Shown one piece after another: positions 1 to 6,533 of a stretch of DNA of 11,115 nucleotides (positions within the stretch are counted from its first letter, which is position 1; every line of letters starts with the position of its first letter). The notes below the pieces were generated by a model, which was not told the DNA's origin, ran no database searches, and saw nothing but the letters and a program-made list of their open reading frames with translations. The DNA is taken from positions 1-11,115 of the forward strand of contig SSTB01000060.1 in NCBI GenBank assembly GCA_009469665.1, in the 5' to 3' direction. The translations under genes and the position numbers were made by a program. This DNA is from Azonexaceae bacterium. Its GTDB lineage: Bacteria > Pseudomonadota > Gammaproteobacteria > Burkholderiales > Rhodocyclaceae.

Positions 1-2
1 AG

Positions 3-1172
3 AAGCCCACCGAGATCGCCTCGCGTATCCAGTCGATCATGCCGCCGGACACGGCCGGCGCCTTCTCGGCCTTCGGCTGGGATGCCGTCAATGTCGTAGT
101 GCAGGGCCTGGTCGAGATCGAAGAACGGCCGAACCTGATGAAGCTGACCAAGTACATCGAGGGCGGCATCGAGCCGGTGCTGGAGGGCTCGCTGCGCCGC
201 TTCTACGATCAGACCCTGGGCGTCGGCTGGCGCGAACTGCCCGAGATGAAAAAGCTGCTCAACGAAGCCCAGCGCGGTAACCTGAAGCGACCGTCGGAGG
301 CGGCCAGCGCCGACCTGATGGCCTTCGTCGCCTACTACGAGCACCACATCGCCCAGAACCAGCGCAACAAGGTGATCGATGCCCAGGTGCGAACCTTCCG
401 CCACAATCGCGAGCACTACCAAAAGATCACCGCCAACCTGCTGCCCATCCTGTCTATGCTGACTTCGGGCGACCTGGGCCGCAGCCTCTCTCCCGACCCT
501 TTCGACGCTGGCGACACCCGGCCAATCATGAATTTCGAAAAGATCGAACGCGCCAGTCATGTGCTCTACATGTGCCTCGACTCGCTGCCCGATCCGTCCG
601 TCGCCTCGGCCATCGGCGCCCTCGCACTGGCCGATCAGGCAGCGCGCGCCGGCATGCGCTACAACCTCGGCGGCTACCGGCGCATCGCGCTCTTCGTCGA
701 CGAGGTCTCGAACGTCATCAACCAGCCGCTGATCGAGATCCTCAACAAGGGTGCCGAGGGCGGCATCTTCACCACCTGCGCGATGCAGACCCTGGCGGAC
801 CTCGCCAAGCGGCTGGGCAGCGAGGACGCGGCGCGCATGGCGCTGGGCAACCTCAACAACCTGATCGCACTGCGCACCAAGGACCGGCCGACCCAGGACT
901 TCGTGGTCGAGACCTTCGGCAAGACGGCGATTCATACGGTGCGGGTAGGCCTGAGCCACGGGTCGGACGCCCACCTCGGCGACTTCTCGTCGAGCTACTC
1001 CGCACAACTCACCGAGAGCTTCGAGGAGATGGTGCCGGCTGACGTGCTCGGCAAGCTGCCCAACCTCCAGTACTTCGCCTCGGTGTCGGGCGGTCGGATC
1101 ATCAAGGGGCGGTTTCCGATCCTGGATCCCGATGCTGCTTCGCCCCGCACCTCAGCAAAGGCGGCTGCATGA
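3..1172 (+). CDS. traD: Conjugative coupling protein TraD (VirD4/TraG-type ATPase), C-terminal part
   Basis: This is the inner-membrane coupling ATPase that delivers the relaxase-DNA complex to the type IV secretion channel during ICE transfer. The frame is open to the left edge of the window, so the N-terminal membrane segments and Walker A lie outside. The ATG at 39 is internal and is not taken as the start. A Walker B-like run, IALFVDEV, sits at 684-707, with the acidic DE pair preceding a helix with N and Q residues. It is followed by FTTCAMQTLADLAKRLG and by NLNNLIALRTKD, typical of the TraM-recognition/AAA core of TraD of SXT/PFGI-type ICEs. The C-terminal SGGRIIKGRFPIL segment is also typical. 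The stop overlaps the next start (ATGA), which implies translational coupling. G+C is high (about 63-65% in two sampled lines), unlike the cargo. The family call is secure; the exact subtype is less so. Confidence 0.9.
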   Translation, partial: KPTEIASRIQSIMPPDTAGAFSAFGWDAVNVVVQGLVEIEERPNLMKLTKYIEGGIEPVLEGSLRRFYDQTLGVGWRELPEMKKLLNEAQRGNLKRPSEAASADLMAFVAYYEHHIAQNQRNKVIDAQVRTFRHNREHYQKITANLLPILSMLTSGDLGRSLSPDPFDAGDTRPIMNFEKIERASHVLYMCLDSLPDPSVASAIGALALADQAARAGMRYNLGGYRRIALFVDEVSNVINQPLIEILNKGAEGGIFTTCAMQTLADLAKRLGSEDAARMALGNLNNLIALRTKDRPTQDFVVETFGKTAIHTVRVGLSHGSDAHLGDFSSSYSAQLTESFEEMVPADVLGKLPNLQYFASVSGGRIIKGRFPILDPDAASPRTSAKAAA

Positions 1173-1792
1173 TCCGTATCGTCGCCGTGCTGTCGTTACT
1201 CGCCCTGCTGGTCCTGGTGCTGTACGTGCCGTCGGCCCATCCCCCGGAGCGCTTCCTCGCACAGCTACGCGCCGAGCACGAGGCGGCCACCGCCTACTGG
1301 GGCGCCGAGCCCGCCACCCGCATGCTGGATCGGGCGATGAGCATGCAGGATGCGACAGCCCAGGTCACACCGATTCCTGCCGCGAAGGATGCGCCTTCGC
1401 CAGCGGGCGTGAACGGCGCGGTGTCCCGGGAGATGTCCTCGGTCAATCAGCGCCTCTTCAACAACACTTACTTCCGCGCCGTGGACGCGCTGCTTCTGCT
1501 CGCCAGCTATCGACTCTCCACCCTGCTCGAATGGCTACCGTGGCTGGCCGTATTCGCTTTGGCTTCCGTCGTCGACGGCGGATTGGCGCGGCTCATCAAG
1601 GCCAAGGAGTTCCTGCAACATGATCCCGAGATGTTCGCGCTGTACGCCAGTCTGGGGATCGTGATCCTCTGCGCGACGGTCATCGGCTTCGTGCTGCCAG
1701 TGATGCTGCATCCGCTGCTGCTGCCGTGCGTTCCACTGGTGGTTGGGGTGCTGGCGGGGCGGGCGCTGGGGTGTTTTCACCGACGTGGATGA
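1169..1792 (+). CDS. ICE membrane protein, DUF4400 / TIGR03747 (PFL_4697-like) family
   Basis: This 207-aa integral membrane protein belongs to ICE conjugation clusters, where it normally sits directly after traD. Its precise role in the mating apparatus is not known. Residues 2-20 form a hydrophobic N-terminal segment (signal anchor). Residues 21-115 are a polar, probably periplasmic region. Three more hydrophobic segments lie at about 121-138, 157-177 and 179-198. The VDGGLARLIKAKEF stretch after the second hydrophobic segment matches the conserved charged loop of the family. The start overlaps the traD stop by 4 bases, so the two are likely co-translated. The length and the basic FHRRG tail look complete, so the cargo insertion begins after this gene rather than inside it. 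It is the last ICE gene before the inserted region. Confidence 0.87.
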   Translation: MIRIVAVLSLLALLVLVLYVPSAHPPERFLAQLRAEHEAATAYWGAEPATRMLDRAMSMQDATAQVTPIPAAKDAPSPAGVNGAVSREMSSVNQRLFNNTYFRAVDALLLLASYRLSTLLEWLPWLAVFALASVVDGGLARLIKAKEFLQHDPEMFALYASLGIVILCATVIGFVLPVMLHPLLLPCVPLVVGVLAGRALGCFHRRG

Positions 1793-1933
1793 GGCATTAC
1801 CCATTACCCTGCGAAGAGTTCGGTGCGATTCGCCGAAAGACAGGTGCACTGTTATTTCCAACGTCATAGCTACGTCGCTGAATGTCAGCATCACAGTACA
1901 AACGCAACCGTCGGGCGATCGGTATCGGTAACA
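1793..1933. other. Spacer between the ICE gene and the left inverted repeat, no gene seen
   Basis: About 140 bases with no supported coding frame. The composition shifts from the GC-rich ICE towards the mixed composition of the cargo. Near its end (1884-1894) it contains an 11-base word, GTCAGCATCAC, that recurs at 10441-10451 on the far side of the cargo. The open frames crossing it have no recognisable protein features. Confidence 0.5.
1884..1894 (+). repeat. 11-bp word, left copy of a possible direct repeat flanking the cargo
   Basis: GTCAGCATCAC is present here and again, identical and in the same orientation, at 10441-10451. It lies 39 bases outside the left inverted repeat, while the other copy lies about 250 bases outside the right one. 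This asymmetry argues against a simple target-site duplication. It could still be a relic of the ICE site that was split, or chance. Confidence 0.3.
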
Positions 1934-2001
1934 GCACCTCGGCCTTATGTGGAACTCTACGTGATCGGGGCTCTGCATAATCGGCCTAAACTGCCGTTCA
2001 G
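1934..2001 (+). repeat. Left copy of the ~68-bp inverted repeat
   Basis: This copy runs from GCACCTCGGCC to GCCGTTCAG and matches the reverse complement of 10122-10190. By hand alignment there are 7 mismatches and 1 gap over 69 positions, with two perfect 20-base blocks. It contains TTATGTGGAA (1945-1954), a degenerate second arm CTCTACGTGA (1955-1964), and CTCTGCATAA (1971-1980). The internal palindrome is decayed compared with the right copy, suggesting the left site is older or inactive. The layout of short dyads with a directly repeated arm resembles tyrosine-recombinase sites or ends of IS91-like elements that carry an accessory tyrosine recombinase. That resemblance is from memory and not verified. 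Confidence 0.85.
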
Positions 2002-2478
2002 CCTCGGCACGGCGAATGGCTGCTGTAGAGCCTACTACCGCTATACATCTCACTTTCAACGTGAATGGTCGCCCTCACCATGGCGCGACCGGCATGTCCC
2101 GCTCCTTATGCGCACAACCGAACTATGGGCCACGTCAACAAGGAGGCAAGCGAAACACGGCACGCTGGCTAGACTTCGGAAACGAGGGTGGCCCGGATCT
2201 GCACATAGTGTCGTCAGTGCCCTCAGTTCGAGTTTGCACATCGGGCGCGTAGCGAACTCGGCACGCCGGCTTCACTGCAGCCAGGCACGGTGACGTGACG
2301 GGAATGGTTGCCCGCACGGATAACTCGAGTTCGATAAGCGAGCGAGGCTATCCGCAGGCGATTCAATACCTTCGAGGCAAGCGCAGCGCATAGGCAGGGA
2401 ACGCAGTATGGCCAGAGGCTCCAGCGATGGAATCCGAATCGGGGAGCCGCCAAAGGTAGCTCGACGCACAGTACGAGA
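2002..2478. other. Gene-free stretch between the left inverted repeat and the operon
   Basis: I see no convincing gene here. Several open frames of 60-190 codons cross it on both strands, but they overlap each other and show no recognisable motif. None has a clear ribosome binding site. The largest, on the minus strand, runs antisense into the regulator gene. The stretch may hold decayed DNA from the mobile unit that carried the operon. A structured segment follows at 2479-2508. Confidence 0.5.
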
Positions 2479-2508
2479 GCGCGGCCCAGCCGCGCCGGGC
2501 GGTGCCCG
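2479..2508 (+). other. Two adjacent GC-rich hairpins upstream of the operon
   Basis: A perfect 7-bp stem (GCGCGGC / GCCGCGC, loop CCA) occupies 2479-2495. It is immediately followed by a perfect 5-bp stem (CGGGC / GCCCG, loop GGT) at 2496-2508, so the two could stack. No T-run follows, so they are not an ordinary intrinsic terminator. They could belong to a small structured RNA, a recombination end or a leader region, or be a by-product of the GC-rich sequence. Confidence 0.4.
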
Positions 2509-2556
2509 CAGCCTTCGGTAGTTCTTGATTGCGAAATGATCTTGCTCGACCTGCAA

Positions 2557-2578
2557 CGCCCCCACTGAGGCGGCTTTT
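2557..2578 (+). terminator. Weak terminator-like stem with T-run
   Basis: CGCC (2557-2560) pairs with GGCG (2569-2572) across an 8-base loop and is followed two bases later by TTTT. The stem is only 4 bp, so it is a weak candidate for insulating the operon from upstream transcription. The T-run also forms part of the proposed -35 element, so the two readings compete. Confidence 0.2.
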
Positions 2579-2603
2579 CATGCACGCTAAACTGCAGTAC
2601 ATT
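2575..2603 (+). promoter_or_regulatory. Candidate sigma70-type promoter of the operon
   Basis: TTTTCA (2575-2580, 4 of 6 to consensus) and TACATT (2598-2603, 4 of 6) are separated by exactly 17 bases. Transcription would begin near 2610, leaving a leader of about 40 bases before the ATG at 2653. An AT-rich run follows at about 2609-2623. The -10 lies inside the short palindrome proposed as an operator, as expected for a self-repressed operon. No experimental support; moderate-quality match. Confidence 0.4.
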
Positions 2604-2634
2604 TGCAGCCATTATTAATTTAACCTGCGGTACA
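2592..2634 (+). promoter_or_regulatory. Candidate operator for the ribbon-helix-helix regulator
   Basis: CTGCAGTACA (2592-2601) recurs as CTGCGGTACA (2625-2634), 9 of 10 identical. The starts are 33 bases apart, about three helical turns. The first copy is also the left half of a dyad CTGCA-N7-TGCAG (2592-2608), which overlaps the proposed -10. Small Arc/CopG-type regulators typically bind short paired repeats at their own promoters. The regulator gene starts 18 bases downstream, so autoregulation is a natural inference. Confidence 0.42.
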
Positions 2635-2652
2635 CGGATCGACCTTCCAGCC

Positions 2653-2850
2653 ATGCCACGCGGACGACCAAAGATCAAGACTGCAACAGTAACGTTGCGA
2701 GTTGACCCGGAAATTAAAGCGGCGGCCGAGAAAGCTGCGGCACATGATCGCCGGAGTCTTACAAATTTGGTTGAGGTGCTGCTGGTCAACCACTGCAGAA
2801 GTTTGAATCTTTATCCATTGACGCCGCCCGCTAAGGAAAAATCCACATGA
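2653..2850 (+). CDS. Ribbon-helix-helix (Arc/CopG-type) DNA-binding regulator
   Basis: This 65-aa basic protein is predicted to dimerise and bind operator DNA. The residues KTATVTLRVDPEI (about 9-21) give the beta-strand that would enter the major groove. They are followed by helix A (about 19-31, KAAAEKAAAHD) and helix B (about 34-47, SLTNLVEVLLVNH), the usual ribbon-helix-helix layout. It is the first gene of the operon and overlaps the NADAR gene by ATGA, so the two are translated together. I see no good Shine-Dalgarno sequence before the ATG at 2653, so translation may be leader-dependent or weak. The likely role is repression of its own operon through the repeats at 2592-2634. It could alternatively be an antitoxin-like partner, as many such proteins are. 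G+C is lower than in the ICE genes. Confidence 0.8.
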   Translation: MPRGRPKIKTATVTLRVDPEIKAAAEKAAAHDRRSLTNLVEVLLVNHCRSLNLYPLTPPAKEKST

Positions 2851-3449
2851 CCAAAATCAAAGAGGAACTACCTCCATCCCTTTCTTTGACCGAGCAAGAG
2901 CCGGCACCTCCTTTGGCCGAGATCCGTTTCTATCGATCAAATGAGAAGCCATATGGAGTCTTTAGCAACTTATTCAAACGCGCGATCATATTTGAAGGTG
3001 TTGAATTTCCGACGGCGGAGCACGCATATCAAGCTGGAAAAGCTCGCAAACAGGCCGTGCGTGAATGGATACTGAGCGCACCAACACCTTCACTGGTAGC
3101 GATGGCTGCTCACGGACTTTATACGTGGGACATCGTTCCAAATTGGTCAAAAATAAAATTCGACCGAATGCGCGAAGTCCTGAGGGCTAAGTACACGCAA
3201 CACGAGGATCTGCGAACGACGCTTTTGTCTACCGGTGACGCTCGTCTTGTTGAGTCATGTCGTACGGATAACCCGGTCAACAGAACCTGGGGAGAAGTTA
3301 ATGGTAAGGGACTGAATATGCTTGGGGTGCTGCTGATGGAGATTCGAGCTGAGCTCAGGCAAGCCAAGGACTCAGTCCCTAGCAAGAAGAAAGCGCCAGC
3401 TCGCCGAAAAAACGCGCGGCAAGAAGATAATCTCGCAGAAGTAAACTGA
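2847..3449 (+). CDS. NADAR-family protein (YbiA/DUF1768-like N-glycosidase)
   Basis: This 200-aa protein belongs to the NADAR superfamily. Members hydrolyse N-glycosidic bonds of ribosylated bases or reverse ADP-ribosylation of guanine. Residues 28-41 (FYRSNEKPYGVFSN) and 55-65 (PTAEHAYQAGK, with E58) match the family's opening motifs. W100 with IKFDRM, and NPVNRTWGE (142-150) near the domain end, match its later motifs. The family core is about 140-150 residues. Here there are an extra N-terminal stretch of about 25 residues and a lysine/arginine-rich tail (about 173-190) that may contact nucleic acid. AAGGA at 2833-2837 is a reasonable ribosome binding site. Two sampled lines are about 40-43% G+C, below the genes that follow. 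In this operon it may repair self-inflicted base or nucleotide modification, or process the system's nucleotide product; that part is inference. Confidence 0.85.
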   Translation: MTKIKEELPPSLSLTEQEPAPPLAEIRFYRSNEKPYGVFSNLFKRAIIFEGVEFPTAEHAYQAGKARKQAVREWILSAPTPSLVAMAAHGLYTWDIVPNWSKIKFDRMREVLRAKYTQHEDLRTTLLSTGDARLVESCRTDNPVNRTWGEVNGKGLNMLGVLLMEIRAELRQAKDSVPSKKKAPARRKNARQEDNLAEVN

Positions 3450-3469
3450 CGACGCTTCACGACGACAAC

Positions 3470-5434
3470 ATGCCGCTCACCCACTACGACAGTGAACTTC
3501 AACATCTTGCGCAGACCTACAGTGCCGCCATGGGTGCGGATGTGTCGCGGCTGAAGGCTGCCATTGCGGGCGCCAGCGAATCCAGCGTCATCGGCGTCGG
3601 ATCAGGGGGCTCCTTCACGGTGGCTTCGCTGCTATGCAACCTCCACGAGGCCTACACCGGACGAGTTTCCCGGCCTTCGACACCGCTGGAAATCATCTGC
3701 AATCCTACGCTTGCCGCGTCCAGCCCGGTGTTTCTCATTTCCGCCGAGGGCAAGAATCCCGACATCATTGAAGCGATGCAGCGCGCCCGCAGGCATAGCG
3801 CCCGACCGGTGCATGTCGTGACTAATCGAGCCGACTGCCCTTTGATGCACCAAGTCGAACAGCTAACGGATGTCAGCACCCACGTATATGAACTCGCTGA
3901 GAAAGATGGGTATCTCGCAACGAACAGTTTGTTGCTCGACGCCGTGTTGTTCGCTCGCGCATACGGTGAGCTCGATCAAACTCAGGATCACCTGCCTGCC
4001 CAGTTTTCCGACCTTCGCATTGGCGCGCAAACGATGGAGGATTGGGTAGCAGAAGCGCAAGCATTCGTTGGCGAATGTGTTGCGCGTGGCGCGGTCACTG
4101 CGATCTATTCACCGCTGTTGAAGCCCATCGCTGCGGACCTGGAGTCGAAGTTGTCTGAAGCTGCGTTGCTGCACACCCAGCTTGCAGATCTGAGGTCATA
4201 TGCACATGGCAGACATCTTTGGCTTGCCAACCGGCCCCAAGATTGTGCGGTCCTGGCGCTTACCGAGCCGTCGCTCGGTGAGCTATGGGGAAGCATGAAG
4301 GCACTGTTCCCCAGCAATGTGCCAACCCTGACCATGGGCCTCGCCGGCGCTACGCCACGCGATTTGATCGCCGGCCTCGTGGCACAAATGCACCTTGTCT
4401 CTGCAATCGCCAAAGGCCTTGGACAAGATCCTGGCCGGCCCGTGGTTCCTCCGTTCGGCCGCGGGCTGTACTACATCAACCTTCAGGACGTTATTCCCGC
4501 TCCGGTAGAAGACGTAGACGGCGTAGAGCGATCAAAGTATGACGTGCTTGGTGCAAGATGGCCATCCCGACGCAACCACGGCTCGATGCGCAGGGCCAGG
4601 GATGAGTTCATCGGCGCCCTGGAGAAACAGCGCTTTCGTGCCGTCGTATTCGACTACGACGGCACGCTGAGCAGTTCACAGCGAACCGACGGTCCTCCAC
4701 CTAAGATTGTTCTCGACCATCTGGAACGACTCGTCCGATCGGGAGTGGTCGTCGGAATTGCGTCAGGCCGCGGAGGGTCAATACAGGAGTGCTTGGAGAA
4801 GTGCCTACCCAGCGACGTGCTAAAGGGAATTCAGCTCGGACTCTACAACGGCGGATCACTCGCTAATGCCACAGTCATGCCAGTCAAACCCCAGGAGACC
4901 AGTGAGTTCCTGAGCCACGTCACACGAATCATTGTCCGCCTGAAAGCGCTCGGAGTGCCAATCCATGAGCACAAGACTACGCACCCTTATCAAGTCAGCG
5001 TTCGATTCCGAGAGGGCCTCCCAACAGACAACGTGTGGTTCGTCGTGGCGGACGCACTTCGCCAGGCTGGTCTCGACATGTCGAGCATGGTCAAGAGCAA
5101 ACATTCTGTTGACATACTGGCTGCAGGTATCACCAAATCGAGGTTAATTGCACACATCATCCAGAACTTCAAGATCGACCCCTATGAGATATTGGCGCTC
5201 GGCGACCAAGGGGCCTGGCCTGGAAACGATTCCGCTCTTCTTGAGCATCGGTTCTCACTCAGTGTGGACGTGCCATCGCGCAGGCTCGATCGCGGCTGGA
5301 AGCTTGCGCCTTCTCATCGGCGTGATGTGGATGCCTCGCTCTGGTACCTAGAACGCTTCATCGAAGACGGCGTGGGTTCGTTCGCCGTGCGCCTTTCGCC
5401 GTCAGTCCAAACGGAGTCGTCTGGCTATGCATGA
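3470..5434 (+). CDS. SIS-domain / HAD phosphatase fusion protein
   Basis: This 654-aa two-part cytoplasmic protein has an N-terminal phosphosugar-binding SIS region and a C-terminal HAD phosphatase. Residues about 18-170 form the first SIS unit, with the glycine-rich VIGVGSGGSFTVASLL at 40-55 and a YLATNSLLLDAVLFARAY helix. Residues about 200-335 look like the second SIS unit, with LESKLSEAALL and DLRSYAHGRH as in GlmS-type isomerases. A HAD-IIB-like domain begins near 390: motif I FDYDGT (394-399, D395 and D397), motif II IASGRG (430-435), the motif III lysine near K556, and motif IV LGDQGAWPGND (577-587). All key acidic residues are present, so it should be an active phosphatase, perhaps on a sugar or nucleotide phosphate held by the SIS part. 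The gene starts 20 bases after the NADAR gene without a clear Shine-Dalgarno sequence and overlaps the next gene by 8 bases. The substrate is unknown. Confidence 0.85.
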   Translation: MPLTHYDSELQHLAQTYSAAMGADVSRLKAAIAGASESSVIGVGSGGSFTVASLLCNLHEAYTGRVSRPSTPLEIICNPTLAASSPVFLISAEGKNPDIIEAMQRARRHSARPVHVVTNRADCPLMHQVEQLTDVSTHVYELAEKDGYLATNSLLLDAVLFARAYGELDQTQDHLPAQFSDLRIGAQTMEDWVAEAQAFVGECVARGAVTAIYSPLLKPIAADLESKLSEAALLHTQLADLRSYAHGRHLWLANRPQDCAVLALTEPSLGELWGSMKALFPSNVPTLTMGLAGATPRDLIAGLVAQMHLVSAIAKGLGQDPGRPVVPPFGRGLYYINLQDVIPAPVEDVDGVERSKYDVLGARWPSRRNHGSMRRARDEFIGALEKQRFRAVVFDYDGTLSSSQRTDGPPPKIVLDHLERLVRSGVVVGIASGRGGSIQECLEKCLPSDVLKGIQLGLYNGGSLANATVMPVKPQETSEFLSHVTRIIVRLKALGVPIHEHKTTHPYQVSVRFREGLPTDNVWFVVADALRQAGLDMSSMVKSKHSVDILAAGITKSRLIAHIIQNFKIDPYEILALGDQGAWPGNDSALLEHRFSLSVDVPSRRLDRGWKLAPSHRRDVDASLWYLERFIEDGVGSFAVRLSPSVQTESSGYA

Positions 5435-6533
5435 CCATAACGCAGCGCAACTGCTTGCCAAGGTCATGGATTGGCGAGACCTTGATGCTCCTCCGCTTTT
5501 TCTGCCAACGTTGCAGTTGCTCGCAGACTATAAATACGACCACTATCAGCGATTTGGGCCGGGGCGTCGTTTTGTCGAGAGCTTGGCACTCTGGCTCGAT
5601 CAATTCAGTCCTGATGATCGCGAAGCGGCGCTTGAACTAGTGACTCGGAGACTGGTGTACTTTTCAGACGCTGAATTCACCCATCTGGTCAGCACCGCAT
5701 ACCCTGATCTGATTGTTCAAGAGCGCATCCGTCTCGTAGCGGAGGAGCACGACATCTCCGCGCACCTCGTCGGCAAGATTGCACGCCATCCTCGTTTCAA
5801 CGAGCTTCGACTCAAATCTCTCTATCTGGGGTTGAGCGATGGCGCTCGTACCAACGAACTGCGGCGCGCAAGTGGTGGCGATATCACCAACGAGCAGATA
5901 TGGCAGGCCTATGAACTGAGTGATGAGAAGGCCGACGACATGCTCAAGGAGTTGAAGTCCTCTCTTACGGATTCCGGATTCAAGCTTGAGCAGCCCCGTT
6001 TCAACTTGATTTGGCTGCTTGATGACTTCTCCGGCAGTGGCAACACCTACATCCGGTACGACAGCGAAAAGCGAACCTTCAAGGGAAAGATCAAGAAGAT
6101 ATTCGAACGCCTTCACAGAGGCGATCTTGTGGACCCGTCGCACTACGAAGTTTTCCTTCTCCTCTACACCGCTACCCGTCAGGCCATCGACCACATCGAA
6201 TACTGGTCTGAACGCTTCACATCCGAAAAGGGCTACAAGCCGCTGCAGGTCCGGGTGCTGTGCCCGATCGAACCGGAGATCTCGCTCAAGCACGAGCCCG
6301 ATCCAAAGATCAGTGCGCTGCTGGAAAAGACTAATTACTACGACACAAGAGCGACCGACAAGCACATCGAAGTAGGCGGAACACCTGACGCCCGAATGGG
6401 CTTCGCTGGCTGCGCGCTGCCCGTCGTGCTGTCACACAACTCCCCGAATAATTCAATCTACATGTTGTGGGGACCAGAGTCATACAGGCCCTTCGGTCTG
6501 TTCCCACGCGTCAGTCGGCATCGAGAGTTCTGA
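5427..6533 (+). CDS. Phosphoribosyltransferase-like protein of the PRTase-CE (conflict system) type
   Basis: This 368-aa protein's central motif LIWLLDDFSGSGNT (194-207) fits the PRPP-binding loop of type I phosphoribosyltransferases: four hydrophobic residues, two aspartates (D199, D200) and a S/T-G-x-T turn. It should therefore bind PRPP or a ribose-5-phosphate compound. The N-terminal part (about 1-150) is mostly helical and includes GPGRRFVESLALWLDQF and LVYFSDAEFTHLV. With the C-terminal LFPRVSRHR, these are features I associate with phosphoribosyltransferase-like proteins of bacterial conflict systems. The start at 5427 overlaps the preceding stop region by 8 bases. A nearby ATG at 5431 is in another frame and gives only a short product. 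The stop overlaps the next start as TGATG. Which base or acceptor it would act on is not evident. It pairs with the downstream ATPase, a combination I recall from predicted immune systems. Confidence 0.78.
   Translation: MHDHNAAQLLAKVMDWRDLDAPPLFLPTLQLLADYKYDHYQRFGPGRRFVESLALWLDQFSPDDREAALELVTRRLVYFSDAEFTHLVSTAYPDLIVQERIRLVAEEHDISAHLVGKIARHPRFNELRLKSLYLGLSDGARTNELRRASGGDITNEQIWQAYELSDEKADDMLKELKSSLTDSGFKLEQPRFNLIWLLDDFSGSGNTYIRYDSEKRTFKGKIKKIFERLHRGDLVDPSHYEVFLLLYTATRQAIDHIEYWSERFTSEKGYKPLQVRVLCPIEPEISLKHEPDPKISALLEKTNYYDTRATDKHIEVGGTPDARMGFAGCALPVVLSHNSPNNSIYMLWGPESYRPFGLFPRVSRHREF

Noticed and set aside
1535..2059. 174-codon minus-strand open frame
   Set aside because: It runs antisense through the DUF4400 gene and the left inverted repeat, is rich in basic residues and Gln/His, has no motif and is explained by codon bias of the opposite strand.
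1793..2650. tRNA gene, CRISPR array or integron attC site in the left gene-free stretch
   Set aside because: No cloverleaf with a proper T-arm, no regularly spaced direct repeats and no attC-type end boxes were found by eye.
2223..2789. 188-codon minus-strand open frame upstream of the operon
   Set aside because: It overlaps the promoter and regulator gene antisense, with no ribosome binding site or recognisable domain.
2653..3449. Reading the RHH-NADAR pair as a complete DarT-NADAR toxin-antitoxin system
   Set aside because: No DarT-like ADP-ribosyltransferase is visible in the window; the RHH protein is far too small to be one.
5664..6365. 233-codon minus-strand open frame
   Set aside because: It lies entirely antisense to the PRTase-CE gene, whose motifs are clear; this is a shadow frame.
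6467..6532. Upstream in-frame ATG for the ATPase gene
   Set aside because: It would overlap the upstream gene by 67 bases. The TGATG junction at 6531-6535 fits the coupling seen at the other joints and the added residues look unnatural.
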